Positions 18,316 to 26,956 of a stretch of DNA of 64,000 nucleotides are shown one piece after another; position 1 is the first letter of the stretch; each line of letters opens with the position of its first letter. Both the position numbers and the translations under genes were made by a program. Origin of the DNA: Streptomyces europaeiscabiei (GTDB taxonomy: Bacteria > Actinomycetota > Actinomycetes > Streptomycetales > Streptomycetaceae); the NCBI RefSeq assembly GCF_036346855.1, contig NZ_CP107841.1, positions 10,691,583 to 10,755,582 on the forward strand, given 5' to 3'. Under the pieces are notes generated by a model. That model saw nothing but the letters and a program-made list of their open reading frames with translations, did not search any database and was not told the DNA's origin.

Positions 18316-19493
18316 TGGTTCCCTTCGACGGGCAGGCGGACGGACACCGCGAAGCCGCCCTCCGGCCGGGGCCCCGCCTCGAAGCTGCCGCCGTACATCA
18401 TCGCCCGCTCCCGCATCCCCAGGAGTCCATGCCCGCCCGGCAGTTCACCGCCGGACCGCCCGCGTGCGGACGGCGGTCCCTCGTCCGCGACATCGATGCG
18501 GACCTCTCGCGCATCGGCCTCGACCGTGACCTGACAGCGGGTCGGTGCTGCGTGGCGGACCGCGTTGGTGAGGGCCTCCTGGACGATCCGGTAGATGGTC
18601 AGCTGTGTGCCCTCGGCCAGACCTTCCGTGGCATGCACCGTCAGGTCGACGTCCACCCCTGCCCGGTGTGCCTCCGCGGCGAGCGAGTCGAGGCGGTCGA
18701 GATCCGGTACGGGTCCCAGAGGCGCGCCCTCGGTACGCAGCACGCCGAGCGTGCGCCTCATCTCGGTCAGTGCGGAACGGCTTGTCTCCTCGATGACCTT
18801 GAGGGCGGCCCGTGCCTCCCGCGGGTCGGCCTCCGCCACATGCCCGGCGACGCCCGCCTTGACGGCGATCAGGCTGAGGTTGTGCGAGACGATGTCATGC
18901 AGTTCACGGGCGATCCTCAGACGCTCCTCGTCCAGTGCGCGCTTCGACCGGCGCCGCAGTTCACGGGCCGCCTCGGCTCGGCGACCGCGCACAGTGAACC
19001 CCACGGCCCAGGCCCCACCGATGACCAGGAGCACAAGCCCGGCCATCCCGACGGCGCCTTGCTGGTCTTCGGCGGGAGTGACCACCGCCTCGCTCAGGTA
19101 GACGGCACCGCCCGCCACCGGCAGCGTCACCGCGAGTGCGAGCACGGACTGGCGGGCGGGCTCGGCCAGTCCGACGAGGTAGGCCGCGAGCCCGGCGGCC
19201 GCGTACGGCTCACGGGGGATGTCGAGGAGCGACGCCGTGGCCAGGGCGGCCAGCACGGCCATCAGAACCGGGAGCGGCCAACGGCGGCGTACGGCGATCG
19301 GCAGGCCGACCGCGGCGGCGATCAGACAGCCGAGCCAGGGCGGCCCTGTGAAGGCGGGTTGGCCGTCGTCGGCGGTCAGCCGGGCGAAGCCGACGTACAC
19401 GGCGGTCAGAGCCAGGGCCGCGCTGAGGTCGAGGGCGTACAGATGGCGTTGCCCCTTGGACTTCATGGCCCGACCGTACCTGTAGGCGGGCAC
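18312..19493 (-). CDS. Sensor histidine kinase, HPK7/NarL-type
   Basis: A 393-residue membrane kinase. It has about five to six hydrophobic helices in residues 22-175, then the HisKA_3 dimerisation segment with His199 (LRIARELHDIVSHNLSLIA). The C-terminal HATPase has the ADEGPP N/D box and the GHGLLGMRERAMMYGG G box. This layout matches the DesK/NarX-like kinases that pair with LuxR-type regulators in Streptomyces. The GTG at 19493 directly abuts the upstream stop (TGAGTG), suggesting coupling. An ATG at 19466 (MKSKGQRHLY) is an alternative start. Confidence 0.92.
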   Translation of the reverse strand: MPAYRYGRAMKSKGQRHLYALDLSAALALTAVYVGFARLTADDGQPAFTGPPWLGCLIAAAVGLPIAVRRRWPLPVLMAVLAALATASLLDIPREPYAAAGLAAYLVGLAEPARQSVLALAVTLPVAGGAVYLSEAVVTPAEDQQGAVGMAGLVLLVIGGAWAVGFTVRGRRAEAARELRRRSKRALDEERLRIARELHDIVSHNLSLIAVKAGVAGHVAEADPREARAALKVIEETSRSALTEMRRTLGVLRTEGAPLGPVPDLDRLDSLAAEAHRAGVDVDLTVHATEGLAEGTQLTIYRIVQEALTNAVRHAAPTRCQVTVEADAREVRIDVADEGPPSARGRSGGELPGGHGLLGMRERAMMYGGSFEAGPRPEGGFAVSVRLPVEGNQ

Positions 19494-20282
19494 TCAACCG
19501 GCCTGTCCCAGCAGCACCATCAGCCCGAGCGTCACCAGTGTCAGCGGCACCCAGCGCAGCACCGCTGCCCGGCTGGGACGGGGCGCCTCACACAGCAGCG
19601 CCAGGCCCAGCGGCACCAGCGCGACGCACAGTCCGGCCAGGGCCACCAGCGACAGAGGAGTGGTCCCCTTGAGCACCCCGAGAGGCAGTGCCGCGGTGAG
19701 GCCGAGTGCGGCAGCGCGGACCGGGCCGAGCACCCGGGTACGCCAGGCACCGAGGGCAAGGACCAACCACCCGGCGAGGATGGCGACGTTCAGCGTGGCG
19801 AAGACGTGAAGGGCGCCGTAGCCGGCGGAGACCGCTTCGGTGGCGGGCCCGACCCCCTCGGAACGCACCAGCTGAAAAGCCAGATGGTCCACCCCCGCGT
19901 GGAAGGTGCGGGCGAACAGCCCGAACATGACCAGCACCCCGCCCCACAGTCCCCAGCCGGCGCTGCGTACCCCGATCCGTGCGGCCACCACGGCCACGGC
20001 GGGCCAGAGCAGCAGGCTACCCGCGCCAAAGAGGCCGTATGCGGTGGCCATCAGGGTGGGGTGCCGCTCGTACGCGGTGAGTTGATCGGGGTAGAAGAAG
20101 TGGAAGCGGGCCCGCAATAACGCGCCGGTCAGCATCAGGAGTGGGCCGAGCACCATGGCAGTGCCGCCCACCCAACGTCCGGGGAAGCCGGTGGCCTCCA
20201 ACCGTTCCACAGGCAGCGCGCCCCGCAGTCGGGCGCCGATCGTTGTCACCGGGGTGGACATGGATGTCGTCGGGTTCGTCAT
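19494..20282 (-). CDS. Polytopic membrane protein at head of two-component operon
   Basis: A 262-residue integral membrane protein with about seven hydrophobic segments (for example VGGTAMVLGPLLMLTGALL, LLLWPAVAVVAARIG, LNVAILAGWLVLALGAW, TLVTLGLMVLLGQ). It carries no domain I can name. It is first in a tightly packed operon with the kinase and response regulator, so it is plausibly either the sensor's partner or the effector it regulates. The start ATG has MTNPTTSMSTPVTTIG as a cytosolic leader. Confidence 0.75.
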   Translation of the reverse strand: MTNPTTSMSTPVTTIGARLRGALPVERLEATGFPGRWVGGTAMVLGPLLMLTGALLRARFHFFYPDQLTAYERHPTLMATAYGLFGAGSLLLWPAVAVVAARIGVRSAGWGLWGGVLVMFGLFARTFHAGVDHLAFQLVRSEGVGPATEAVSAGYGALHVFATLNVAILAGWLVLALGAWRTRVLGPVRAAALGLTAALPLGVLKGTTPLSLVALAGLCVALVPLGLALLCEAPRPSRAAVLRWVPLTLVTLGLMVLLGQAG

Positions 20283-20489
20283 ACCGATGACGATGCCCGC
20301 GTCTTCCCTGCGGGGCGTCGGACCAGGAGCTGAACCCCAGGGTCAGACCTGGGTATGACCCATCGGGCTGCCTGAACAAGCACTGCCTCCAGCCCGCTGC
20401 AGGAGCAATCGACGTCTTGGCGAAAGGTCCTACAGCAAGTGTGGTTGCGTCCAGGGAAGTGGTGTACGGGTTCGACCTGATCCAGGAGT

Positions 20490-20831
20490 TTGCGCCGGCT
20501 TCTGGCTGATGCCCGCATAGATGAACGACCACCGGCTGCTTGGCCGGGTGTCAGGGCACAGAACGTGGCGGCCTGGTCCAAGTGGAGTCCGCCATCCTGG
20601 GCGTGCCCGAGGCGCCCGTCGGGGCGAGTGCGGGCGGCGGCGTACAGGGCCAGGAGGCGAGTGCCGCCGCGGTGGCCCTTTTTCTCGCGGATCTTCCGGT
20701 CACCCACAGCTTTCTGCGCCCAGCCGGAGATCCTCGCGCGGGTGGTCTTGCCGAAGGGGAAACGGGCGGGGCTGCTCGGGCAGCAGGGTGGGGACGGTGA
20801 CCGCGACGGGGTCTTCGGAGCGGGAAGTCAT
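20490..20831 (-). pseudogene. Frameshifted unknown gene
   Basis: From an ATG at 20831 the frame reads MTSRSEDPVAVTVPTLLPEQ, then an apparent extra C near 20760 shifts it. The other frame continues FGKTTRARISGWAQKAVGDR, KGHRGGTRLLALYAAARTRP and LDQAATFCALTP before sense fades near 20500. Together they form one protein N-terminus of a family I do not recognise, apparently all-alpha. The gene is broken by the indel and truncated. Confidence 0.45.
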
Positions 20832-20885
20832 CGCTTCGGCGACGGCGCCGGGGGGTGCCCCTATGTCTTTGGTCAAGCTGGTCGG

Positions 20886-21350
20886 GTGTGGGTTCGGGAC
20901 GTCTGGAACGATGTGTCCGTGCATGCTGATGATCAGGTTGGCGAGGGTGTCCCCGCGGAGCTCGCGGCATTCCTGCGGGGTGCGGTCGACGGCCGCCCGG
21001 TGAAGATCGCTCCTTCCATCTGCGAGGGGTGCGGCGGTCGTGTGTTCTTCGTGCTGGTCAACACGTCCGGAGCGGAACGCGAGTGTTCCGGCTGCGGCAG
21101 CCGTGCGTTCATCGCGGACAGTGAGGAGTACTGGAACGAGGAGTCCTGGGAGGACGACGAGCCCGGTGCGGCCGGCTGCCCGTGCGGCAGCGAGGAGTTC
21201 GAGGCCGCGGTCGCGTTCTCACTCGCCGACGACGGATCCGTCCGTTGGGTGACCCTTGGCCTGCAGTGCATCAAGGACGGATTCTCCGGCGTCTATGCCG
21301 ACTGGAAGATCGACTACGGACCCACGGATCACCTCCTGACCATGGTCTAG
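20886..21350 (+). CDS. Hypothetical zinc-ribbon-like protein
   Basis: About 154 residues from a GTG at 20886. It has three cysteine pairs spaced like metal sites: CEGCGG, CSGCGS and CPCGSEEF. The middle is very acidic (EEYWNEESWEDDEPG) and it ends in an aromatic-rich VYADWKIDYGPTDHLLTMV. This suggests a small zinc-binding cytosolic protein, family unknown. Upstream frame extension is not coding-like. It abuts the IS110 remnant at its 3' end (21347). Confidence 0.6.
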   Translation: MWVRDVWNDVSVHADDQVGEGVPAELAAFLRGAVDGRPVKIAPSICEGCGGRVFFVLVNTSGAERECSGCGSRAFIADSEEYWNEESWEDDEPGAAGCPCGSEEFEAAVAFSLADDGSVRWVTLGLQCIKDGFSGVYADWKIDYGPTDHLLTMV

Positions 21351-21868
21351 ATCTGCTGAGCGGCGGCCCGGACAGGCTGGGGTTCGTAGAAGGTTCCGTC
21401 GCGGAGCATCGCGAACAGGACGTCGGCCCGACGCCTGGCGAGGCAGAGCAGGGCCTGGGTGTGATGCTTGCCCTGCGCGGTCTTCCTGTCGTAGTAGGCC
21501 CGGGAGGCCGGGTCGCCCAGGGCGGCGAACGCGGAGAGGAAGAAGGCCCGTTTGAGCTGCTTGTTTCCTCTCCTGGAGGGCTGTTCGCCGCGGATCGATG
21601 AGCCCGAGCTCCGGGTCGCCGGGGCAAGTCCTGCGTAGGCGGCGAGGTGGCCGGAGGTCGGGAAGGCGCTGCCGTCACCGGCCTCGATCAGGATCCGGGC
21701 TCCGGTCCTGACACCGACTCCCGGCATCGACGTCAGGACCTTCGAAAGAGTGTTGGGCAGGCGCTTGTCGAACGCCTTCTTCCCGGCCGGTGTGACGGCG
21801 GTGGCATGGTGTTCGCCCTTGCCGGCGTCCAGGCCGAGGAAGACGTCGATGTCGCCGGTGTCGATCAC
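21347..21868 (-). pseudogene. IS110-family transposase with internal in-frame deletion
   Basis: A 173-residue frame joining the IS110 N-terminus (DVFLGLDAGKGEHHATAV, the RuvC-like DEDD start) directly to the C-terminal transposase_20 region (LTSMPGVGVRTGARILIEAG, YAGLAPATRSSGSSIRGE, then LKRAFFLSAFAALGDPASRA). Intact IS110 proteins are ~400 residues, so roughly 220 residues between KRLPN and LSKVL are missing, including most of the catalytic core. The ends are otherwise neat, so the element could still be mobilised in trans. Confidence 0.8.
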
Positions 21869-22119
21869 GTGCAGGCCCCTCCATCACGCTTTCGTCCGGC
21901 CTGCCACGGCACCGAGCTGCCACATCCACGTTACGGAGAGCTCTTCGGGCCCGGGTGAAGCCGGTGCTCAAGCCCCTCATCAGCGGTCCGTCGATGCCTC
22001 CGGGACCGACCCCCGGCGTCGTGGAGGGTCATGTCAACCGGATCAAAATGCTCAAGCGCCAGATGTTCGGCCGTGCGGGATTCGCCTTGCTTCGCAAACG
22101 AGTCCTCCTGGCCACGTGA
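21869..22119 (+). pseudogene. ISL3-family transposase C-terminal remnant
   Basis: The frame ending at the TGA 22117-22119 reads GVVEGHVNRIKMLKRQMFGR, then AGFALLRKRVLLAT. This is the conserved tail of ISL3 (transposase_12) proteins, where NRIK and the preceding E of VEG lie in the catalytic region. Only ~45 residues are clear; the rest and the element ends are missing. Confidence 0.7.
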
Positions 22120-22181
22120 GCGTTTGTCAGTGTCTGCTGGAATGCTGGCTTCGTCCGCGAGAGCGATACCAGGAGCCGTGC

Positions 22182-22598
22182 ATGGGAACGTGGGGAACAG
22201 GCCCATTCGACAGCGATCTCGCTGCCGACTTCGTCGATGAACTCGAGGGACTGACTCCTCAGAAGGTCATCGAAGTGCTCGAGCGAGCATTCCAGCGAGT
22301 CACTCCCGGAGGACGCGTGGATGGCGGCGACGGCACCGATGCGGTGGCCGCCGCGGCTCTCGTTGCCAGCACAATCCCGGGCAGCGGGATTGTGATCGCC
22401 CCTGATGACGGACCCAGAGAACCTCTGCCGCAGCTCCCGTTGGCTCTCCGCACGTCAGCCGTGCTCGCTCTGCAGTGCGTACTCCAAGACGGATCGGAAC
22501 TGCTGACCGGCTGGGTGGACAGTGCCGACGCCGCTCAGTGGCGCCACGAAGTCCAACGGATCGCGGAGGCCCTGGGACCGATCGGTCACGAGCAGTAA
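22182..22598 (+). CDS. DUF4259 domain protein
   Basis: A 138-residue cytosolic protein starting MGTWGTGPFDSDLAADFVDE, the diagnostic opening of DUF4259, with a helical body (QKVIEVLERAF, VAAAALVASTIPG, then LRTSAVLALQCVLQ). The family is widespread in bacteria, often near immunity-like genes, and has no known activity. The ATG follows AGGAG by 7 nt. Monocistronic. Confidence 0.88.
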   Translation: MGTWGTGPFDSDLAADFVDELEGLTPQKVIEVLERAFQRVTPGGRVDGGDGTDAVAAAALVASTIPGSGIVIAPDDGPREPLPQLPLALRTSAVLALQCVLQDGSELLTGWVDSADAAQWRHEVQRIAEALGPIGHEQ

Positions 22599-22805
22599 CC
22601 GCGCCACACGAAGTGGACCAGAGCCCGTTCTCGCGGACAGAGCCACCGTGCCAAAGACGTACGGGCTGGGGCCGATGCCCTGGCGTGGGAGTACGGAGAC
22701 CTACCGCCCGCACCGCGCCAGTTGCAATGATGCGGGTACCACAAGTGTGCTGGACAGTCCGTGATGCGGATCTACCCGAATCCGCGCCGACGCCTGGCCT
22801 GACGG

Positions 22806-23177
22806 TCAGACGGCGCGCAGTCGAGGGGGGTCAGGCTGCTCCGGCTCGGCCTCCGCAACAACCGTGAGGGGAACGGGGGCCTCGGTGTCGGTGGTCTCCT
22901 CCGCCCGGCGGCGCAGCTTCGACCTAAGGCTGATCAGCCCGCTCTTGACTTGCGGCGCGGCCTTCACCGCAACGGCCCCCAGCGCGACGCCCGTGCCGAG
23001 GATCACCAGAGCCGCCTTGGTTCCGTCGAACAGCACGGCGTGCGTGTTGAGCGTGTTGTCGTCATTCCGCGCCAGCGGGCTCTTTCCGCCCGGAGTGCTC
23101 GACTGCGAGAGGTGTGTGTCGGAAGGATGCTCTACCAGCATCAGTTCCCTGATCGAGTCACCCCAGTTGAACTCCAT
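22806..23177 (-). CDS. Hypothetical single-span membrane protein
   Basis: 123 residues with a soluble N-terminus, one transmembrane helix around residues 55-72 (AALVILGTGVALGAVAVKAA) and a basic then acidic cytosolic tail (SLRSKLRRRAEETTDTEAPV). No family recognised. It is transcribed away from the following SnoaL-like gene across a ~120-bp shared upstream region. Confidence 0.6.
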   Translation of the reverse strand: MEFNWGDSIRELMLVEHPSDTHLSQSSTPGGKSPLARNDDNTLNTHAVLFDGTKAALVILGTGVALGAVAVKAAPQVKSGLISLRSKLRRRAEETTDTEAPVPLTVVAEAEPEQPDPPRLRAV

Positions 23178-23299
23178 GACGCAACTGTAGAGGCGGCCTG
23201 GCGCGCCGCGGCCCGGAACGGCATGGTCTCCACTTTGGTCAACGGACGAGGCCCCGAAGACCCTTTGTCGGGGACTCCGGGGCGGGAGAGGATGCGTCC

Positions 23300-23692
23300 A
23301 TGATCGACACGAATGAGAAACCCGAGAAACAGGCCGCGATCGCCGCGGCGAAGGACGGTGAACTCCGCCTGCATGACCCCGCCGTCCGGGCCTCCGCCGT
23401 CGGCGTCCGGCTGTTCGACCCCGAGTTCGTCGAGATCGGCGCCTCCGGGCGGCGCTGGACGTACGAGGAGATGGTCGCGGCCCTGCCCACCCTGCACGGC
23501 GGAGTGGACAGCCCGCACATCGAGGCCTCCGGGATGCGCGGGGTGCTCCTCACCGCGGACCTCGTGCACCTGACATACAAGAGCGTCATCGCCGGACGCC
23601 GGGCGCGCCGCAGCTCCCTGTGGCGCAAGGGCCAGGGCGACACCGGATGGCGGCTCTACTACCACCAGGGCACTCCCGTCCCCGAGGGCTGA
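23300..23692 (+). CDS. DUF4440/SnoaL-like (NTF2-fold) protein
   Basis: 130 residues with the NTF2-like DUF4440 pattern: AIAAAKDGELRLHDPAVRAS, LFDPEFVEIGASGRRWTYEE, RGVLLTADLVHLTYKS and a final WRLYYHQGTPV. These cone-shaped alpha+beta proteins act as small-molecule binders or isomerases; this member's substrate is unknown. The ATG follows GGGAGAGG by 7 nt. Confidence 0.78.
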   Translation: MIDTNEKPEKQAAIAAAKDGELRLHDPAVRASAVGVRLFDPEFVEIGASGRRWTYEEMVAALPTLHGGVDSPHIEASGMRGVLLTADLVHLTYKSVIAGRRARRSSLWRKGQGDTGWRLYYHQGTPVPEG

Positions 23693-23830
23693 ACACACCT
23701 TCAGTCAGGGCCTTCGGGCCTCCCCAGGGGATGGCCTGCCGACCGCCATAGGCGGCGACACGCGCGTGTCATGTGTGTTTCGTTCTGCTGCGTCGATAGG
23801 AAGTCACGCAACCCGATTGGAGGGACCGCG

Positions 23831-24358
23831 TCAGCGGCAGAGCTTGTCCAGGTCCTCCGAGAAGGACGGGAACTCGGCCTGTGCCTCGGTGATGATGTCC
23901 CGGGCGGGTCGGCGCGCCGTGGTGGCGTGGCGCTCGGCGAGTTCGGTCAGTGCCGGGTTCGGTCGCGCTTCGCGCTGCTCGTACTCGACGACCTCCATCG
24001 GGCCGAGGCCGTCGGCCAGCAGCCACAGGAAGTCGGACAGGTTTCCGGCCACGACGCCGCGTCCGCCCTCCGAGCCCAGGAACACCACGGGCTGTTCGGC
24101 GAGGGGCCGGCCCGGGCGCACACGCCACAGGGCGACGAGGCCGCCGGTGCCGTCCTGTCCGAAGACCCGGTAGGCGTCGTTGTCCAGTTCGTGGTTGCCG
24201 GTCCAGTTGCGGATCCAGTCGGTGGTCTCCTCAGCGGAGTCGAAGGCGTCGTAGGGCTCGAAGTCCACGCCCTCGCCGTCGTCGTAGTCAAACTCCACCT
24301 GGGCGACGGCGGCCAGGGCGGGCGGGAAGCGGCGGTCGTCGCCGGTCGTCTCGATCAT
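23831..24358 (-). CDS. SMI1/KNR4 family protein
   Basis: 175 residues with SMI1/KNR4 (SUKH-type) features: an N-terminal DDRRFPPALAAVAQVEFDYD, a central beta strand ending PVVFLGSEGGRGVVAGNLSD (the family's gly-rich strand) and an FLWLLADGL helix. SUKH proteins are frequent immunity proteins for polymorphic toxins in bacteria; no toxin gene sits next to it. Monocistronic. Confidence 0.75.
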   Translation of the reverse strand: MIETTGDDRRFPPALAAVAQVEFDYDDGEGVDFEPYDAFDSAEETTDWIRNWTGNHELDNDAYRVFGQDGTGGLVALWRVRPGRPLAEQPVVFLGSEGGRGVVAGNLSDFLWLLADGLGPMEVVEYEQREARPNPALTELAERHATTARRPARDIITEAQAEFPSFSEDLDKLCR

Positions 24359-24588
24359 GCCCGCAGGCTAGCCGCCGCCACTGACAACGGCCCTGGCCGA
24401 CGGAGATGTCCACTGATCCCCAAGGCCGAACGCGCTTGCTCCCGGACCGGCAGGCAGGCCGACCTGTCGTCCGCATCATGCGCCGCGTGAAGGCCATCTG
24501 GAACATGTGTGTCCGGGTTGTGACCCTGATCGTGTGATGGTCCGGCCGCTGGTCACCGCCGGGTACTCACCACACCAGTGAGGACCCT

Positions 24589-24908
24589 CTACTTGTCGAG
24601 CGGCTCGGCGAGGTGCGCCTGCGCGACCACGTCGATCCGTCGGGCGAGGTCGAAGTCCGCTTCCGTCAGCTTGTGGCCGACGTCGTGCGTGGTGATCCCG
24701 AACCGCAGCTTCCCCACCGCAGATCGATGTCCGCGTGATGGCCGATCAGCCGCTCGACGTCCGCGACGTGCACGATCATCGCCACGCCACCGTGATACCG
24801 GATCCCGTACGAGCGGGTGATCTCATCCCCCTCGCGCCGCCACCCCGGCACCGTCGCCAGGGCGGCCGTGATCTCGTCCTCGGTCAGCGGCACCGGTGCC
24901 TCTGCCAC
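24589..24908 (-). pseudogene. Pterin-4a-carbinolamine dehydratase, single-base frameshift
   Basis: Starts MAEAPVPLTEDEITAALATV, passes the active-site HHADIDLRW, then loses frame at the TGGGGAAG run around 24715. Restoring one G gives GKLRFGITTHDVGHKL and TEADFDLARRIDVV to a TAG at 24591-24589, exactly the expected C-terminus of the ~100-residue enzyme that recycles 4a-hydroxy-tetrahydropterin. It is either a very recent pseudogene or a homopolymer sequencing error. Confidence 0.8.
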
Positions 24909-24909
24909 G

Positions 24910-25240
24910 TCAGCTCCCCTCGGTCACAGGCGCCAGAACCTCCGCCAGGTCCCGGCCGACCGGGGCATCCTGCCACGGCCGCATCGCCCGCTGAAGGGTG
25001 ACCAACTCCCGCGCCATCCGGGCCGACCGGGTCTCGACGGCGATGTCCGCCACCGCACGGGCGATCTCCAACGCCCGGTCCGGCTCGCCCACGCCGGCCG
25101 CCGCGGTGGCGTGCCGGGCGAGGTACACGCCGCGGTCACGGCGCGCCGTCTCGGGGACGACGTCGAGGACTTGGCCCCACAGAGAGACGGCCTCTACGCC
25201 GAGGCCGAGACGCCCGTGGCAGGTGGCGCTGCGCCGGGCC
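24910..25240 (-). pseudogene. C-terminal fragment of an XRE-type TPR regulator
   Basis: About 105 residues (VSLWGQVLDVVPETARRDRG, YLARHATAAAGVGEPDRALE, IAVETRSARMARELVTLQ) match the TPR-like C-terminus of the long helix-turn-helix transcriptional regulators abundant in Streptomyces. The N-terminal HTH and the first ~300 residues are missing; sense fades above 25240. Its stop is 2 nt from the pterin dehydratase start. Confidence 0.6.
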
Positions 25241-25537
25241 GCTCGAGGTACGGCGTGAGGGCGCACCCGCGTGGGAGGTGCCGCTGGAGACGCTCACGTG
25301 CAGCTGCTCGTGCCACCGTAAGAGCCCCCGGGCCAGTCGCAGGCACCCCCGTTAGGGCGGCCGGTCCGGGCCCCGTCCGGGTCTTGCGGATCTCGAACAT
25401 CGCACCCTTGCGCTGGGGTGTTGCGACGATCGCTAGAACTCAAGCGTTCCCCTGGGGCCAATGGACTCGTTCGAAGCCACGGGACCGGGAATCGGGCAAA
25501 GCACGAACCACGATTGGACCAAGAGCGCTGACGTCCC

Positions 25538-25966
25538 TTATCTGCCGGGAGCCCGCCTGCCCGGAACCGCGACACCGCCGGACGCCGCGGCGTCGAGGAG
25601 GCAGCGGAAGGTGGGGCACTCCATGTGGCTCGGCGCGGGGCACGCGGCGGCATGGCGCAGGGAGTCGCGCAGTACGCCCAGTTCACGGATCCTGTGGTCC
25701 AGTTCCTCCACCTTGGCCGCCAGCATCTGCCGGTCGATACGCGGCTGCCCGTCCGGCGCGAACATGAGCGCGATCTCGTCGAGCGAGAACCCGGCCGTCC
25801 GCCCCAGCGCGATCAGCGCCAGCCGCTCCAGTACGCCCGCGTCGTACTGGCGGCGCAGGCCCCGTCGGCCCGTCGAGGAGATCAGACCTTTCTCCTCGTA
25901 ATAGCGCAGGGTCGATGCTGGGACCCCGGCGCGGTGCGACACATCGGCGATGTCCACTTCTGCCAT
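25538..25966 (-). CDS. MerR-family transcriptional regulator
   Basis: 142 residues. The N-terminal winged HTH (IADVSHRAGVPASTLRYYEE) is followed by the MerR coiled-coil dimer helix (VEELDHRIRELGVLRDSLRH) and a cysteine-bearing tail CPAPSHMECPTFRC, which could bind metal or act in redox sensing. It is divergent from the methyltransferase gene with a 78-bp shared region that contains a perfect 14-bp palindrome, so it probably controls both genes. The start at 25966 follows GAGG by ~9 nt. Confidence 0.9.
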   Translation of the reverse strand: MAEVDIADVSHRAGVPASTLRYYEEKGLISSTGRRGLRRQYDAGVLERLALIALGRTAGFSLDEIALMFAPDGQPRIDRQMLAAKVEELDHRIRELGVLRDSLRHAAACPAPSHMECPTFRCLLDAAASGGVAVPGRRAPGR

Positions 25967-25972
25967 TCTGCT

Positions 25973-25998
25973 TGACCTCAAGTCGACTTGAAGTAGAA
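25973..25998. promoter_or_regulatory. Palindromic operator between MerR and methyltransferase genes
   Basis: A perfect 14-bp palindrome TCAAGTCGACTTGA (25978-25991) lies within ACCTCAAGTCGACTTGAAGT, preceded by TTGACC. Its spacing and CCTCAAGT half-site resemble the operators of SoxR-like MerR regulators. It sits a few bases upstream of the MerR ATG and ~50 bp before the methyltransferase. Confidence 0.65.
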
Positions 25999-26044
25999 CG
26001 CTGTCATCCCGGCACGACGAAGGCAACCAGAAGGAGAGAAAGTC

Positions 26045-26905
26045 ATGGACTCTGCGCGCAGTGCCGACGACGAGCAGACAGCCCGCTGGAAAGGGCCCGC
26101 CGGTCAGGCGTGGGGCGAGCTGAAGGGAGTACTGGACGAGATGTTCAGGCCCATCGAGGAGCTTCTCGTCGATGCCGTCGCCGCCGAACAGGCTCGGCAT
26201 GTGCTCGATGTCGGCTGCGGTACGGGCGGCCTCACGCTGGCCGTGGCGCGACGGCTGGGTCCGGGGGGCCGCTGTGTCGGCGTCGACATCTCCGAACCGA
26301 TGATCAGCACGGCCCGGGAGGACGCCGAACAGGAGGACGTACCGGCGTCGTTCGTCTGCGCCGACGCACAGGACCACGCCTTTGAACCCGGCGCCTTCGA
26401 CGCCGTCATCTCGCGGTTCGGTGTCATGTTCTTCCTCGATCCCGTCCGGGCCTTCGCCAACCTCCGGCGCGCTGTCAGGGACGAGGGCGCGCTGCAGTGC
26501 GTCGTCTGGCGTGATCCGGCCGAGAACCCGTTCATGACGACGGCCCAGCGCGCCGCGTCACCGCTGCTCCCGGACCTGCCCGTCCGCCGGCCGGACGAGC
26601 CGGGACAGTTCGCCTTCGCGGACGCGGACAACGTCCGGCGCATCCTGGCGGAGAGCGGCTGGGCCGGGATCGACATCCGGCCGGTCGACGTGGTCTGCAC
26701 CCTGCCCGAGCAGGAGCTGGTTCGTTACTTCACCCGGCTCGGTCCGGTGGGCATGTACCTGCCCGAGGTGGACGAGCAGACCTGCGGACGGGTCGTCGAG
26801 ACGGTCCGTGCCGCCTTCGAGCCCTTCGTGCACGGCACGGAAGTCCGCTTCACCGCGGCCTGTTGGACGGTCGGCGCCCTAGCCTCGTCAGCGGAATTTT
26901 GCTGA
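26045..26905 (+). CDS. Class I SAM-dependent methyltransferase
   Basis: 286 residues with a Rossmann methyltransferase core. Motif I VLDVGCGTGG (residues 53-62) binds SAM, VGVDISEPMI is motif II, DAQDHAFEPGAFDAVISRF is motif III/IV, and the C-terminal part has the substrate lid (WRDPAENPFMTTAQRAA). It is close to UbiE/arsenite-type methyltransferases in the core, without the cysteine triad expected for arsenite. The ATG has GGAGAG 6 nt upstream. It is divergent from, and probably regulated by, the MerR protein. Confidence 0.9.
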   Translation: MDSARSADDEQTARWKGPAGQAWGELKGVLDEMFRPIEELLVDAVAAEQARHVLDVGCGTGGLTLAVARRLGPGGRCVGVDISEPMISTAREDAEQEDVPASFVCADAQDHAFEPGAFDAVISRFGVMFFLDPVRAFANLRRAVRDEGALQCVVWRDPAENPFMTTAQRAASPLLPDLPVRRPDEPGQFAFADADNVRRILAESGWAGIDIRPVDVVCTLPEQELVRYFTRLGPVGMYLPEVDEQTCGRVVETVRAAFEPFVHGTEVRFTAACWTVGALASSAEFC

Positions 26906-26956
26906 GGCCCGGCCCTCTTGCGTGAGCGCGGGCGCCCGGCGCATGGTGAGATCACG

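Noticed and set aside
25964..25998. Calling the MerR protein SoxR on the basis of its operator
   Set aside because: The four-cysteine iron-sulfur motif spacing of SoxR is not present; only the operator resembles a SoxR box.
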